A stretch of DNA of 64,000 nucleotides. Origin: Cloeon dipterum. Taxonomy: Eukaryota; Arthropoda; Insecta; Ephemeroptera; Baetidae. Below, piece by piece: positions 23,601 to 33,808 of this stretch; the first letter of the stretch is position 1; each line of letters begins with the position of its first letter. The stretch is from NCBI RefSeq assembly GCF_949628265.1, contig NC_088787.1, positions 2,160,501-2,224,500 on the forward strand. Reading direction: 5' to 3'. Position numbers and translations under genes: made by a program. The notes under the pieces were generated by a model, which was not told the origin of the DNA, did not search any database, and saw only the letters and a program-made list of their open reading frames with translations.

Positions 23601-26176
23601 GAAAAGGGAAAATTAAGGAAAAAAAGAACCAGCAGGGTCATCCCCGCAAGCGTCAGAAACGCCGGCGGGCACGTCCCTGCTGGAAATTAAAAAGAAAAGG
23701 GAAAATTAAGGAAAAAAAGAACCAGCAGGGTCATCCCCGCAAGCGTCAGAAACGCCGGCGGGCACGTCCCTGCTGGAAATTAAAAGGAAAAGGGAAAATT
23801 GAGGAAAAAAGAACCAGCAAGGTCATCCCCGCAAGCGTCAGAAACGCCGGCGGGCACGTCCCTGCTGGAAATTAAAAGGAAAAGGGAAAATTAAGGAAAA
23901 AAATAACCAGCAAGGTCATCCCCGCAAGCGTCAGAAACGCCGGCGGGCACGTCGCTGCTGGAAATTAAAAGGAAAAGGGAAAATTAAGGAAAAAAATAAC
24001 CAGCAAGGTCATCCCCGCAAGCGTCAGAAACGCCGGCGGGCACGTCCCTGCTGGAAATTAAAAGGAAAAGGGAAAATTGAGGAAAAAAGAACCAGCAAGG
24101 TCATCCCCGCAAGCGTCAGAAACGCCGGCGGGCACGTCCCTGCTGGAAATTAAAAGGAAAAGGGAAAATTAAGGAAAAAAATAACCAGCAAGGTCATCCC
24201 CGCAAGCGTCAGAAACGCCGGCGGGCACGTCCCTGCTGGAAATTTAAAGGAAAAGGGAAAATTAAGGAAAAAAATAACCAGCAAGGTCATCCCCGCAAGC
24301 GTCAGAAACGCCGGCGGGCACGTCCCTGCTGGAAATTAAAAGGAAAAGGGAAAATTGAGGAAAAAATAACCAGCAAGGTCATCCCCGCAAGCGTCAGAAA
24401 CGCCGGCGGGCACGTCCCTGCTGGAAATTAAAAGGAAAAGGGAAAATTAAGGAAAAAAATAACCAGCAAGGTCATCCCCGCAAGCGTCAGAAACGCCGGC
24501 GGGCACGTCCCTGCTGGAAATTAAAAGGAAAAGGGAAAATTAAGGAAAAAAATAACCAGCAAGGTCATCCCCGCAAGCGTCAGAAACGCCGGCGGGCACG
24601 TCCCTGCTGGAAATTTAAAGGAAAAGGGAAAATTAAGGAAAAAAATAACCAGCAAGGTCATCCCCGCAAGCGTCAGAAACGCCGGCGGGCACGTCCCTGC
24701 TGGAAATTAAAAGGAAAAGGGAAAATTGAGGAAAAAATAACCAGCAAGGTCATCCCCGCAAGCGTCAGAAACGCCGGCGGGCACGTCCCTGCTGGAAATT
24801 AAAAGGAAAAGGGAAAATTAAGGAAAAAAATAACCAGCAAGGGCATCCCCGCAAGCGTCAGAAACGCCGGCGGGCACGTCCCTGCTGGAAATTAAAAGGA
24901 AAAGGGAAAATTAAGGAAAAAAATAACCAGCAAGGTCATCCCCGCAAGCGTCAGAAACGCCGGCGGGCACGTCCCTGCTGGAATTTTAAAGGAAAAGGGA
25001 AAATTAAGGAAAAAAATAACCAGCAAGGTCATCCCCGCAAGCGTCAGAAACGCCGGCGGGCACGTCCCTGCTGGAAATTAAAAGGAAAAGGGAAAATTGA
25101 GGAAAAAAGAACCAGCAAGGTCATCCCCGCAAGCGTCAGAAACGCCGGCGGGCACGTCCCTGCTGGAAATTAAATGGAAAAGGGAAAAAGAAGGGAAAAA
25201 GAACCAGCAGGGTCATCCCCGCAAGCGTCAGAAACGCCGGCGGGCACGTCCCTGCTGGAAATTAAAAAGAAAAGGGAAAATTAAGGGAAAAAGAACCAGC
25301 AAGGTCATCCCCGCAAGCGTCAGAAACGCCGGCGGGCACGTCCCTGCTGGAAATTAAAAAGAAAAGGGAAAATTAAGGGAAAAAGAACCAGCAAGGTCAT
25401 CCCCGCAAGCGTCAGAAACGCCGGCGGGCACGTCCCTGCTGCAAATTAAAAAGAAAAGGGAAAATTAAGGGAAAAAGAACCAGCAAGGTCATCCCCGCAA
25501 GCGTCAGAAACGCCGGCGGGCACGTCCCTGCTGCAAATTAAAAAGAAAAGGGAAAAAGAAGGGAAAAAGAACCAGCAGGGTCATCCCCGCAAGCGTCAGA
25601 AACGCCGGCGGGCACGTCCCTGCTGGAAATTAAATGGAAAAGGGAAAAAGAAGGGAAAAAGAACCAGCAGGGTCATCCCCGCAAGCGTCAGAAACGCCGG
25701 CGGGCACGTCCCTGCTGGAAATTAAATGGAAAAGGGAAAAAGAAGGGAAAAAGAACCAGCAAGGTCATCCCCGCAAGCGTCAGAAACGCCGGCGGGCACG
25801 TCCCTGCTGGAAATTAAATGGAAAAGGGAAAAAGAAGGGAAAAAGAACCAGCAAGGTCATCCCCGCAAGCGTCAGAAACGCCGGCGGGCACGTCCCTGCT
25901 GGAAATTAAAAAGAAAAGGGAAAATTAAGGGAAAAAGAACCAGCAAGGTCATCCCCGCAAGCGTCAGAAACGCCGGCGGGCACGTCCCTGCTGGAAATTA
26001 AAAGGAAAAGGGAAAAAGAAGGGAAAAAGAACCAGCAGGGTCATCCCCGCAAGCGTCAGAAACGCCGGCGGGCACGTCCCTGCTGGAAATTAAAAAGAAA
26101 AGGGAAAATTAAGGGAAAAAGAACCAGCAAGGTCATCCCCGCAAGCGTCAGAAACGCCGGCGGGCACGACCCTGCT
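14644..26176. repeat. Minisatellite array 2 (about 125 units of about 92 bp)
   Basis: The unit starts CCAGCA(A/G)GGTCATCCCCGC, passes AAGCGTCAGAAACG and CCGGCGGGCACG, ends TCCCTGCTGG and is followed by AAATTAAAA and a tail of A and G. Nested inverted arms (CCAGCAGGG/CCCTGCTGG and CCCGC/GCGGG) allow a stem-loop of about 55 nt per unit. The period is 92 (for example 15841 to 15933), with some shorter units lacking the AATTAAGG part of the tail. Higher-order structure is visible: a four-unit block marked by AAATTTAAAGG recurs at about 24241, 24610 and 24983, and a block with TGGTAATTAAAAGG near 21300-21800 recurs near 23320-23750. The first unit (14644-14700) is the array-1 type. The short open frames here are a by-product of the repeat. 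Confidence 0.95.
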
Positions 26177-26194
26177 GAGAAAGGAATGAAAAAA

Positions 26195-26530
26195 GAATTT
26201 GGACTCACCCCAAATGTGGCCGTGGTCCTCTACAGTCACCTGATGGTTGCTGGCCCCTCCATCACGGCTGCAGACCGGCACCGCGCACGTCCTCCTCCCG
26301 TCACTGCCAGTTAAAGACTGACGTCACTGACGAGAGTAGGAGAAGCGAAGCAGCAGACAGAGTCAGCAAAAGAGGGGAAGCAGTGGGTCATTCACCCAGC
26401 AGCCAAGCGTCGTTTGTCCCCACTCCTTCCCCTCTTTTTGTACTCTGGCTGCTTCTCCTTAAATGCCACCGCTAGCTGCCAGCCCCGCATGCGCACTTGA
26501 GCCGTCTGGCTCCGCCTCCTCCACACGCAC
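26195..26530 (-). promoter_or_regulatory. Promoter-like unit ending in a splice donor, copy B
   Basis: Same unit as 6985-7330. On the minus strand it contains TTTAACTGGCAG, GACGTGCGCGGTGC and CTGCAG, and ends TTTGGGGTGAGTCC near 26205. Array 2 follows directly on the same strand sense. Confidence 0.5.
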
Positions 26531-26601
26531 CTCGTTTGGCGTTTAGCCCGCGAAGTCAGCTTGCCTGCGATAACGCTATCCGCGATACAAACTCAATTCA
26601 C

Positions 26602-27022
26602 CAGTTGCATAAACCCTAAGTGTTCGAAGCCGCCAACAGATGGCGCCACCGTAGACTTTCGCTTTTAAGGCACTTCCGCTGTGATTTCAGTCTCAATCTA
26701 GCTACTGTGCATTCTTCAATTAATTTGCTTTATTTTGACGTTCTGAAAACCAAAATTGATTCAGCCAATCGCCGTAGAATCGTGAAAAACTATTTTTTGA
26801 AATAAAAAATCTTTTCCAACGATTCTACGGCGAATGGCTGGACTGATTTTGGTTTTCAGCACGTCAAAAGAAAGCAAATTAATTAAAAAAAAGCGAAATA
26901 GCTAGATTGAGTCTGAAATCGCAGCGGAAATACCTTAAAACCACTTTAAACAAAAATTTTAAGAAAGTCTGTGGTTGCGCCATCTGTTGGCGGCTTTGAT
27001 AACTAAGGGTTTATGCAACTGG
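26602..27022. mobile_element. TTGCATAAACCC inverted-repeat element, copy B
   Basis: Counterpart of 7402-7811, with CCAGTTGCATAAACCC at the left end and GGGTTTATGCAACTGG at the right. It closes the duplicated block together with about 150 bases of shared flank. From 27168 to 27436 nothing coding is recognised. Confidence 0.75.
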
Positions 27023-27436
27023 TCAATTTAATTTAAATTATACATGATATGTTTTTAAATCTATTGGAGACAGCAAAAAACTTGATTATTTTTTTTTTAA
27101 ATCGGAAATTTAGTTTAAGTTGACAGGTGCAGTGGCTGTCCTTCTTTTTCGATTCACAAAGCACTAATGCGGGCTATTCAATCAATTGTTAATTATACAA
27201 CAGCCAAAGAGAGATGGGAAGGGAACCGAATTGTGTTTGCAGGGCGCCGCACGGACGCCTCTGGAAACTATTAATTCTGTTCAGAGTGCTTCATGCTGTT
27301 GGCTGTTGACCTCTGATGTCGCAGAATTGGACGTTTCTAATGAAAGTGTAAGATTTAAATTTGTGACGAACAGAGAGCAGCGTAGTAAATGAAATGTCCT
27401 TTTTTTAAAGGAAGGAAAATTCGAATTTTTATTTCT

Positions 27437-30400
27437 TCAATTGCGTGGATTGAATAAAGCACCAAAAAATTGTTCGACTTCTTCTTCACTATGCGCGGAC
27501 TTCCTGCCTTTATCGTGGCGTCTGACGAAATCTCTCTTGACAGCCGCGCTCACGTTGTCAAATATGCCTTGGTGTTTTTCGGAATTATAATGATGCCAAC
27601 AAAATCTATAAGCCAACGCCATCAGGTCCTGAATAATTTCAGAGTGATTCAATAATCGTCGAATTCAGCAGGGGGAAATTAAAATTACTCACCTTGCAGC
27701 CGTGCAAAATTGCCTTGTCGTAGTAAAGACCTACGTTGTCAAATGTCAAGTTGTTTTTCATGAAATGCACGCACCTCTCCTTCAGGTCAGTCATTTCGAA
27801 AGCATAGGCCAAAGCAAGAACATCTAAAATTGTTATTTACAATAATTTTAGAATCCAATTACCCCTGAACAAATGGCGCCACTGTTCATATTTGCAAGAT
27901 TTTTATACCGATTATGTTTCAGCGGGGCCCAGATGTGCGATAAAATTGATTCCCACTGCGCAGATTCAAGATGGCGTCTGATTGTCTGAATGTGGGAAAG
28001 AAATAGCTCGAAAGTGTCCAGAGTTTGTTTTTACGATCCAAAAGACAAAATTGTTTAAGAGTAATGCAAATTATATATGCGTCACAATATTGACGAAAAG
28101 TTGGTTCTTTCCACGCATTTTTAGGTGACCGTTATTTCGCGCCATACTCCACCGGACACGCCATATCTGGACCCCACTGGAGCTCGTCTAATTCAATAAT
28201 TTTTTTGCGAATGAACGCTGGTGCCATCTGTTGTCACTTTTCTTTTTACCTATGACTGTTTCTTGATTCATTTTAATCTCGTCCGTGTAGATGTATTTCA
28301 GAAAGGCGTGGAAAACAGCGTAGCTGTGCTCCGTAACCACTTCTTTACTGAAACATTAAATTTTAAGTTAATAATTTCAGTCTAAATTACTAAAAAGTAA
28401 AACTACCTCTCACTTCTCTTGAAAATTTCTCTGAATTTGTCGCTTCGCATCATCAGAATCAGCTTGTGGGCGTGAATTTTCTTTTCTTCGACAGTAAACG
28501 TGAAGTCAGAGGTGTCCTAAATTTAAATTTAATAATTTTAAAATTTTCAACAGGACAAAAAATTTACCGGATCATCAAAAAATTGCACCGAGCACGTAGT
28601 GAGCGATTCAGCCTTTGGGATTTTCGGTCGCAAAGGTCGGACCGTGGCTGCCGGAGTGGCAAAAGTCGCATAAACCTCGTCCAGTGTAGAGAAATTTATT
28701 TTGCTTGGCCTCCGTAGCATAGCCATGTTTGGGCCTAAATCATTAAAAAATAATTATTATCCGTTTATAAATCGAAAATTTCATGTCTCCTACTGCAGTA
28801 TCCCCAAATGAAGACTTGGCCATCTTCGTTGATCGCCGCATTAGGGTGCAAGTGGCAGCCGGAGGCAGTAATGTCCGTAACTCTGCAGAAACAGAAAAAT
28901 GAGAAAGCGGCCATATATAGTGACGTCATCAATGTTTTAAAAACGTCTTTGATGAAGTTTCTGAGCCCACGAATCGATTCCTGACGGTCGAATCAGGTAA
29001 AATAGATATTTTTCCGACCAAAAAGTTGAGCGAACGTTTTTTCCCGCCAAAACAATATGAACGTAAATTGATCAAGAAGCGCGCATGCGTCACAGCTGGT
29101 TTGAGCACTAGCAGAGAGAGACCACCTGTCAGATCCAGCCAGCACTCACGCATGCGCAATTCTCGCATAATATACGTTCATATTGTTTTGGCGGGAAAAC
29201 ACGTTCGCACGTTTTTGTCAGTAAAACAATCCCCTTTACCTAATTCGAGCCTCACGAATCGATTGGCGTGCTCAAAAACTTTGTCAAAGAATGTTTTAAG
29301 AGTTTCTACATTCTTCCGACTCTCTAATTAAATAAACCTTGAAATTTGGCGGTTATGTATCCTTTCTAACATACCTGCCCATGTTTGTCGCCAGCAACTG
29401 TGCACATTGGGCGTCGCTTCGACTCTGTCTTGGTCCTAGGTTCCCGTAAGAGTCTTCTCCCCAAGCATAAACTTGTCCATCGCGGGACAGAGCAAGGAAG
29501 TGGCTCAGTCCGCATGCAATTTTGGCAACTGGGATGCCTGCCAAGGCGAACATTCTCGTCGGACCATTGTAATCATCACCATTATGTGCGCCCGAGAAGT
29601 AAACCTATAAAATAAGCAATAAAACTTATTCGAATTTTTTAGCCCGTGATGAAGAATTGAGCATGAGCACACCAATTGATTCTTGATTATCGAATTAGGC
29701 AAGTGGATAAAAAGTGCAGCGCGACGTGCGAACTTTTTTTCCTGCCAAAACAAAAAGAACGTAAATGTGAGAAGTGCGCATGCGTCAGAGTTGGTTTGAG
29801 CACTTGCAGACAGACCACCGGTAAGGATGACTTCTTTTTCAGAACCACCAAGCTCCGACGCATGCGCACTTCTCGTAAATCGCAAATACGTTCGTTAAGT
29901 TTTGGCGGGAAAAAAGTTCGCACGTCGCGCTGCACTTTTTTAACGGAAAAATATCAATTCTAACTAATTTGACCCTCAGGAACCGATTGATGTTCTCAGA
30001 AACTTCGTCAAAGACGGTATTTAAGGAGGAAAATAAAATTTTTTCATGTTTACCGCTCCAGTGTCATCAATAAATGCTGAAATTTCGTAACCACAAGAAA
30101 CTGCAGTGATGAATCGATAAGCTAATCCTTGCACTCTTGTTGGTAAATATTTGTTCTTTCGCTCAAAGTCCCAAATGCCGAGTTGCCCAATACTATTAGA
30201 GCCGAAAGCGAAGACCTAAACAAATTTTTATTATGAATATAAATAATTTAAGTAACGAATTGTTTTGAAACCTCTCCAATGGACGTCAGAGCCAAGGTGT
30301 GGGTCTCACTAGTGGCCACTTGCACGACCATCTTCTGCACCAAATTTCCCGCAATTTCGGTTGGCGTCTTGATCACGTCTCGCGCATCTCCAAGTCCAAG

Positions 30401-30921
30401 CTTGCCCTTAGCATTATTTCCCCAGGCGAAAACCGAGCCAAACGACGTAAGAGCGAACAAGGACGGGACGCAAGACTTTCCTTCACATTCGATGCCTTAA
30501 ATCCAAATTTTACATGATTAAGAAAATGCATTTTATGAAAAATATATACTTGTTATTTTCTGTCCGCACAAGGCTTCGATTTTTACCGGCTTGCTTATTG
30601 GCAAATCATTTCCTGTGGCCAAGCATCCGCATTGGTTTACGCCATAGCCATAAACCTCGTCGTCTTTCGTCACGAAAATCACATTCAAAGAGTCATCGTC
30701 TTTGCTTCCTGAAATACGATTTAATAATCCAAATTTCCTAATGAAATTAGTTCACATGCTTGAGAAATAGTTGTAAAATTTAATGCTGGCTCATTTTCCA
30801 AGGATTACTAAATTGTAATTTGTTTGACACACTTACTAATAACGATTGCGAGACTGATCGACGTCTTCTTGTCGAGTCGCCGTAAATCTGGCCACTTTTC
30901 CAAGCAACTTGTATCTGACAT
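27437..30921 (-). CDS. RCC1-repeat and BTB domain protein (RCBTB-like), 548 aa
   Basis: Eleven coding exons: 30837-30921, 30550-30708, 30272-30495, 30054-30215, 29375-29604, 28794-28882, 28568-28734, 28407-28516, 28250-28347, 27693-27823 and 27437-27628. All phases match, the frame is open throughout, and the length fits RCBTB1/2 (about 530 aa). The N-terminus reads MSDTSCLEKWPDL. RCC1 repeats follow: VYGYGVNQCGCLATG, VFAWGNNAKGKLGLGD, VFAFGSNSIGQLG, VYAWGEDSYGNLG and VFIWGYC. A C-terminal BTB/POZ domain has FTVEEKKIHAHKLILMMRS, FREIF, FLKYIYTDE and a BACK-like helix region (LALAYAFEMTDLKERC). RCBTB proteins are cytoplasmic/nuclear scaffolds thought to act as substrate adaptors for CUL3 ubiquitin ligases. 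One donor, after 30272, is the weak GTTTCA. A non-coding leader exon ends at 31334. It is single-copy and intact, unlike its neighbours. Confidence 0.9.
27925..28185. mobile_element. Dispersed repeat M2, copy 2, inside an RCBTB-like intron
   Basis: Inverted relative to 1100-1335: CAGATGTGCGATAAAATT, CAAGATGGCGTCTGA, TTTTTACGATCCAAAAGACA and ATATCTGGACCCCACTGG are shared. It lies in the intron between the exons at 28250-28347 and 27693-27823. Confidence 0.55.
28930..29300. mobile_element. Inverted-repeat element in an RCBTB-like intron, copy 1
   Basis: The left half (TTTTAAAAACGTCTTTGATG, CACGAATCGATTCCTGA, CCCGCCAAAACAATATGAAC) is mirrored on the right (GTTCATATTGTTTTGGCGGG, CACGAATCGATTGGCG, CTTTGTCAAAGAATG). 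The loop holds CGCATGCGTCAC / CACGCATGCGCA. It is related to the element at 29655-30025 in the next intron. Confidence 0.7.
29655..30025. mobile_element. Inverted-repeat element in an RCBTB-like intron, copy 2
   Basis: Arms AAAAGTGCAGCGCGACGTGC and GTGCGAAC pair with GTTCGCACGTCGCGCTGCAC. Inner GCCAAAACAAAAAGAACG pairs imperfectly with CGTTCGTTAAGTTTTGGC. Outer flanks (ACCAATTGATTC; GAACCGATTGATGTTCTC) resemble those of copy 1, so the two belong to one family. Confidence 0.7.
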
Positions 30922-31333
30922 TGTTTCAATTTTATCCACTTGGTATAGGCTTCTCTCTGTTGGAAAATAAATATTTTAGGCAATTAGAAAAAGGAATGCG
31001 GTATAGATAGACTTGGAATGTCTAAAATGATGTTTCTGAATTTTTTACCAATTAAATATTTTTTTAAACAAAGTTTCTCGAGATTGTAGAACCCTATTGA
31101 AGCTCAAATAATTTTATTTATTAAGCCAGAGGCCAGAAATTGTTGAATTGAAGTGTTTAATTTTTCCAAAGCGAAACAACTCGAGAAGAAAAATAATTTA
31201 ATTCATTTTAAATACTTTTTAAACAGGATATCATAACAAATTATGAAAACTCACAAGAAAAGAAGAAGAATAAGCAAAAATACTTTAACCGAACGTGAAA
31301 ATAAGAGATTGAAAAGGTTATAAATGTACTTAC

Positions 31334-31390
31334 CAAATTGATCACAAAAAAGGATCGACAGCCAGCACAAGCTCTAGCGAACTAAAAGCA
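31334..31390 (-). promoter_or_regulatory. Likely 5' leader exon and promoter of the RCBTB-like gene
   Basis: A GTAAGT donor (31328-31333) follows a non-coding stretch on the minus strand. The matching acceptor CCAACAG lies 35 bases upstream of the start codon at 30921. The transcription start is not defined. Confidence 0.45.
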
Positions 31391-32154
31391 CGTACGCTTC
31401 TAACACGTCTCGGAATAATCGTAATAATTCATTGCCCCTCTACTTTTATTGCAAAATATCTACTATTGGATTGCATAACACTCATATCATTAATTTTGTA
31501 GAAATAACTAATTGATTGCGATGAATTTTCAACAGTCATAGCTTAATATTAGGCAATGCAATTTAATAATTGTGTCATTTTGCCGCGAAAATAATAAAAA
31601 ATTCAAATAATAAAAACGTGCTCATGTGATGGTCCCGAAAAATACGATTTTTTGTGAATACTATTATTTTACAAGTTCAAATATAATTACTCAAAGTGTA
31701 CGTTCCAGGATTTCTCGACTAGTAAAAATTTTCTTTTAGTCTTTTTCGAAAAAATTACGGATTAAAATTAGAATTTAATAAATTTTCCAAAATACAATCA
31801 GCTCAGAAAATTTAAAGAAATTATTTCCAGTCATTTACAAGGAAATTTATTGCTTTTCTATTTCTAGCATATTCATAATTTCTAGATTGATCACTTTAAA
31901 ACGGTTACAACCCAATTAAAACCCTCCTCCCATATTCTCGCTATTGCGCCTAAATTTTATCGACGGTTGTCACCCCAAAAAACCACCCCCGCCGCCCGCA
32001 AAGTGTGTCAAGGGTGGCCGAGGCGCGAAAAATCATTAATCCTGAATAAAACCTCACAGACACTCCCCGTCCGCGTCCACCTATCGGTGTCCGGGGGTGT
32101 CGCAACGTGAACACGACCCCCTGGCTCGTGTCCGGTCAGTCCGGGACAACTTAC
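31391..32154. other. AT-rich DNA, no exon recognised
   Basis: Checked on the minus strand for the EF-hand exons that should follow the Swiprosin first exon; none is visible. A GC-rich patch near 31970-32100 is probably intron start or promoter sequence of the neighbouring genes. Confidence 0.5.
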
Positions 32155-32333
32155 TTGTTGAATTCGGTCTCGTACTGCTTCATCTGCTTGCGCGTAAACT
32201 TGTGGAACTCGGTGCAGATGCAGATCGATGTGGCGGCGCGGAACCGCGGCTTCACCTCCACTCCGTCATCCAGAGCGTCGTTGATGGCCTGTCGCCTGGA
32301 CAGCACCGAGGACACTTCGTTCTCCGTGGACAT
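32155..32333 (-). CDS. Swiprosin/EFHD family protein, first coding exon
   Basis: The exon reads MSTENEVSSVLSRRQAIND, then an acidic linker, then TEFHKFTRKQMKQYETEFN, ending at a GTAAGT donor in phase 2. This matches the N-terminal part of Swiprosin-1/EFHD2, where LSRRxxINE and TEFxEFSRKxIKxxExxFxxYD precede two EF-hands. Swiprosins are calcium-binding regulators of actin. The start at 32333 is chosen because the conserved N-terminus begins there; an upstream in-frame ATG exists at about 32366. The EF-hand exons are not found between here and the RCBTB-like gene. They may lie beyond it, with RCBTB nested in a large intron, or this may be an orphan exon. The segment before TEF (ATSICIC) departs from the usual FNPY-type sequence. 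Confidence 0.65.
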
Positions 32334-32854
32334 GTTTCTCCAATGCGGTGCGCCCGGTGCGGGCACTCACTAAACAACAAGTTGACTTGAACGCTTCAAT
32401 TTAACTTTAACTTGCTTCTTGCTTCGTTGCTTCTTCCCATCCCACTCAAAAGCTAGATAAACCGGTTTAATTTGGTTCAAAAACCGGTATAATTTAGGAA
32501 ATTCTTCCCCTCAACTCTCAATATTTTTACTCTTTCGGTCCTAAATGTGGCGTAAATTCATTAAATACATTCATAAGTCTGTTTACATATTCATAAAGAG
32601 CATAAACGACTGAAAACTAGAAAATTCTTATCTCGATTTTATTCAAAATTAAACCGGTACTGCAACAATCGATAAAATATTACTTCCAGACTGCCCGTCT
32701 GATGGCGCGTTGAACCGAAATGAGAAACCGGCTGCGGTTCATTCAGTGGGGCGTGGTCGTGCGTGTTTATGTTTTGTTTTAGATTCTGCCTGCGCCAGTC
32801 GTCAACAGGTGAACAGGTTCGGGTTCGGACTCGGACACGGACTCTGACGGACGG
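32334..32854. promoter_or_regulatory. Divergent intergenic region between Swiprosin-like and PPP4R2-like genes
   Basis: About 520 bases separate two divergent start codons. AAACCGGTTTAAT and AAACCGGTATAAT occur as a repeated motif near 32460-32490, with related ACCGG near 32655 and 32730. No TATA box is obvious. A shared bidirectional promoter is inferred from spacing only. Confidence 0.35.
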
Positions 32855-33808
32855 ATGGAGGCGCTACCCGACCAGCTGGAGGAGTACCTGCCACCTGCGC
32901 GCCGTGGCCCGCTGTTGCCGAGGACCAGCAACAAGCCGCTCTTCCAGCGCAAACTGGCACTCGTGCTGGACGCCTTCATTCTCAACCCAGATTCCCAGTC
33001 GCCGGACGCGTTCGACGCCACTGCCACTGGAATGCGCACGCAACTGCTGCAGCGACTAAACTCGTCTTTCGACACGTGCGTGTTTTTTTTTCATTTCCAT
33101 CCTTATCACGTGCATCGTACAAGTTTTAAATTAAAGCGCTCTTTTTTATTTGAACTGAAAAGTGGGGCAATGCTGTGCTGTTCAAAGGAGAGGGGGAAAG
33201 CAGGAAACCAATCAGAGCAGAGCATCGCCCTACCCCCACCAAATCCATTTAAGACATTGAGCGTCTGTTCTGTTCCTCAGGTGTCCGTTCACCCTGCAGC
33301 GCCTGTCCGAGCTGCTGACGACGCCGAGGCAGCAGTACAACTAACCGCATCGATAAGTTCTGGTTGTCAGCGGCAACGATCCTCCGCAGGTCACGGCCAA
33401 CGGTCTGTCCGAGGACAACGGCCTCGAGGCCCCCGAGCCCAAGAAGCCGCGCATTGAGGAAGTCGAGGAGAAGCTGGACACGGAGACTGCCGTCAAGAAG
33501 CAAAATGGCGACCACGTCGAAGACAAGAAAGGTTGGTTTGATTTTTTTCTGCTTGACATATGCTTTATTTTCGAATTTTAGACGAGGAAGAACCTGCCAA
33601 AGAACCTGAAGTGGATGGTGAGATGAACGAGGAAGCCTCCAAGCCAGAGGCTGAACCTGTGGAACCTCAGGTTGAAACCGAGACTGCCGAATCTCCGAAG
33701 GAAGCTGCGGAAGAACCCAAAATTCCAAATGAGTCTGAAACGCTGCCAGCTGAAGCTGAGAAGCAAGAAGAGCCTGTGGCTGTGTCTGAAGACCAAGAGA
33801 TGCCTTAG
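32855..33808 (+). pseudogene. PPP4R2-like (protein phosphatase 4 regulatory subunit 2), damaged
   Basis: Exons 32855-33075, 33281-33531 and 33582-33808 have compatible junctions. Exon 1 starts MEALPDQLEEYLPPA. Exon 2 opens with CPFTLQRLSELLTTPRQQYN, a close match to the PPP4R2 core (PFTIQRLCELLTDPR in the human family member). Two in-frame stops (TAA) follow at about 33343-33357. There a different frame encodes RIDKF, and the expected helix of about eight residues before LVVSG is missing. Downstream the frame resumes, with PEPKKPRIEEVEEKLD and a Glu/Pro-rich acidic tail as in the family. A TAG after DQEMP is followed by more open acidic sequence (VEKEAPLVSPEKD), suggesting a third lesion. A polyadenylation signal (AATAAA) occurs near 34146. 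PPP4R2 recruits PP4 phosphatase in DNA repair and centrosome control. Introns are retained, so it is not a retrocopy. A pseudogene or an assembly-damaged gene are both possible. Confidence 0.6.

Larger units (their letters stand above)
10366..27167. repeat. Segmental duplication, copy B (array-expanded)
   Basis: Counterpart of 2765-7966. Order and orientation are preserved. The excess length is mostly the array at 14644-26176 (about 11.5 kb against 0.5 kb), plus a private segment at about 12320-13285. Unlike copy A, copy B keeps the rest of the Yellow gene on its left side, because the breakpoint lies inside exon 2. Confidence 0.85.

Noticed and set aside
14720..26001. Repeated open frames of 86-91 codons rich in Arg/Lys (for example RKRQKRRRARPCWKLK) inside array 2
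   Set aside because: They are generated by the 92 bp unit, which is not a multiple of three, so the frame rotates and closes after about three units. No start context, domain or conservation supports a protein.
14644..26176. CRISPR-like array
   Set aside because: There are no unique spacers; the whole unit repeats, the genome is eukaryotic and no cas genes are present.
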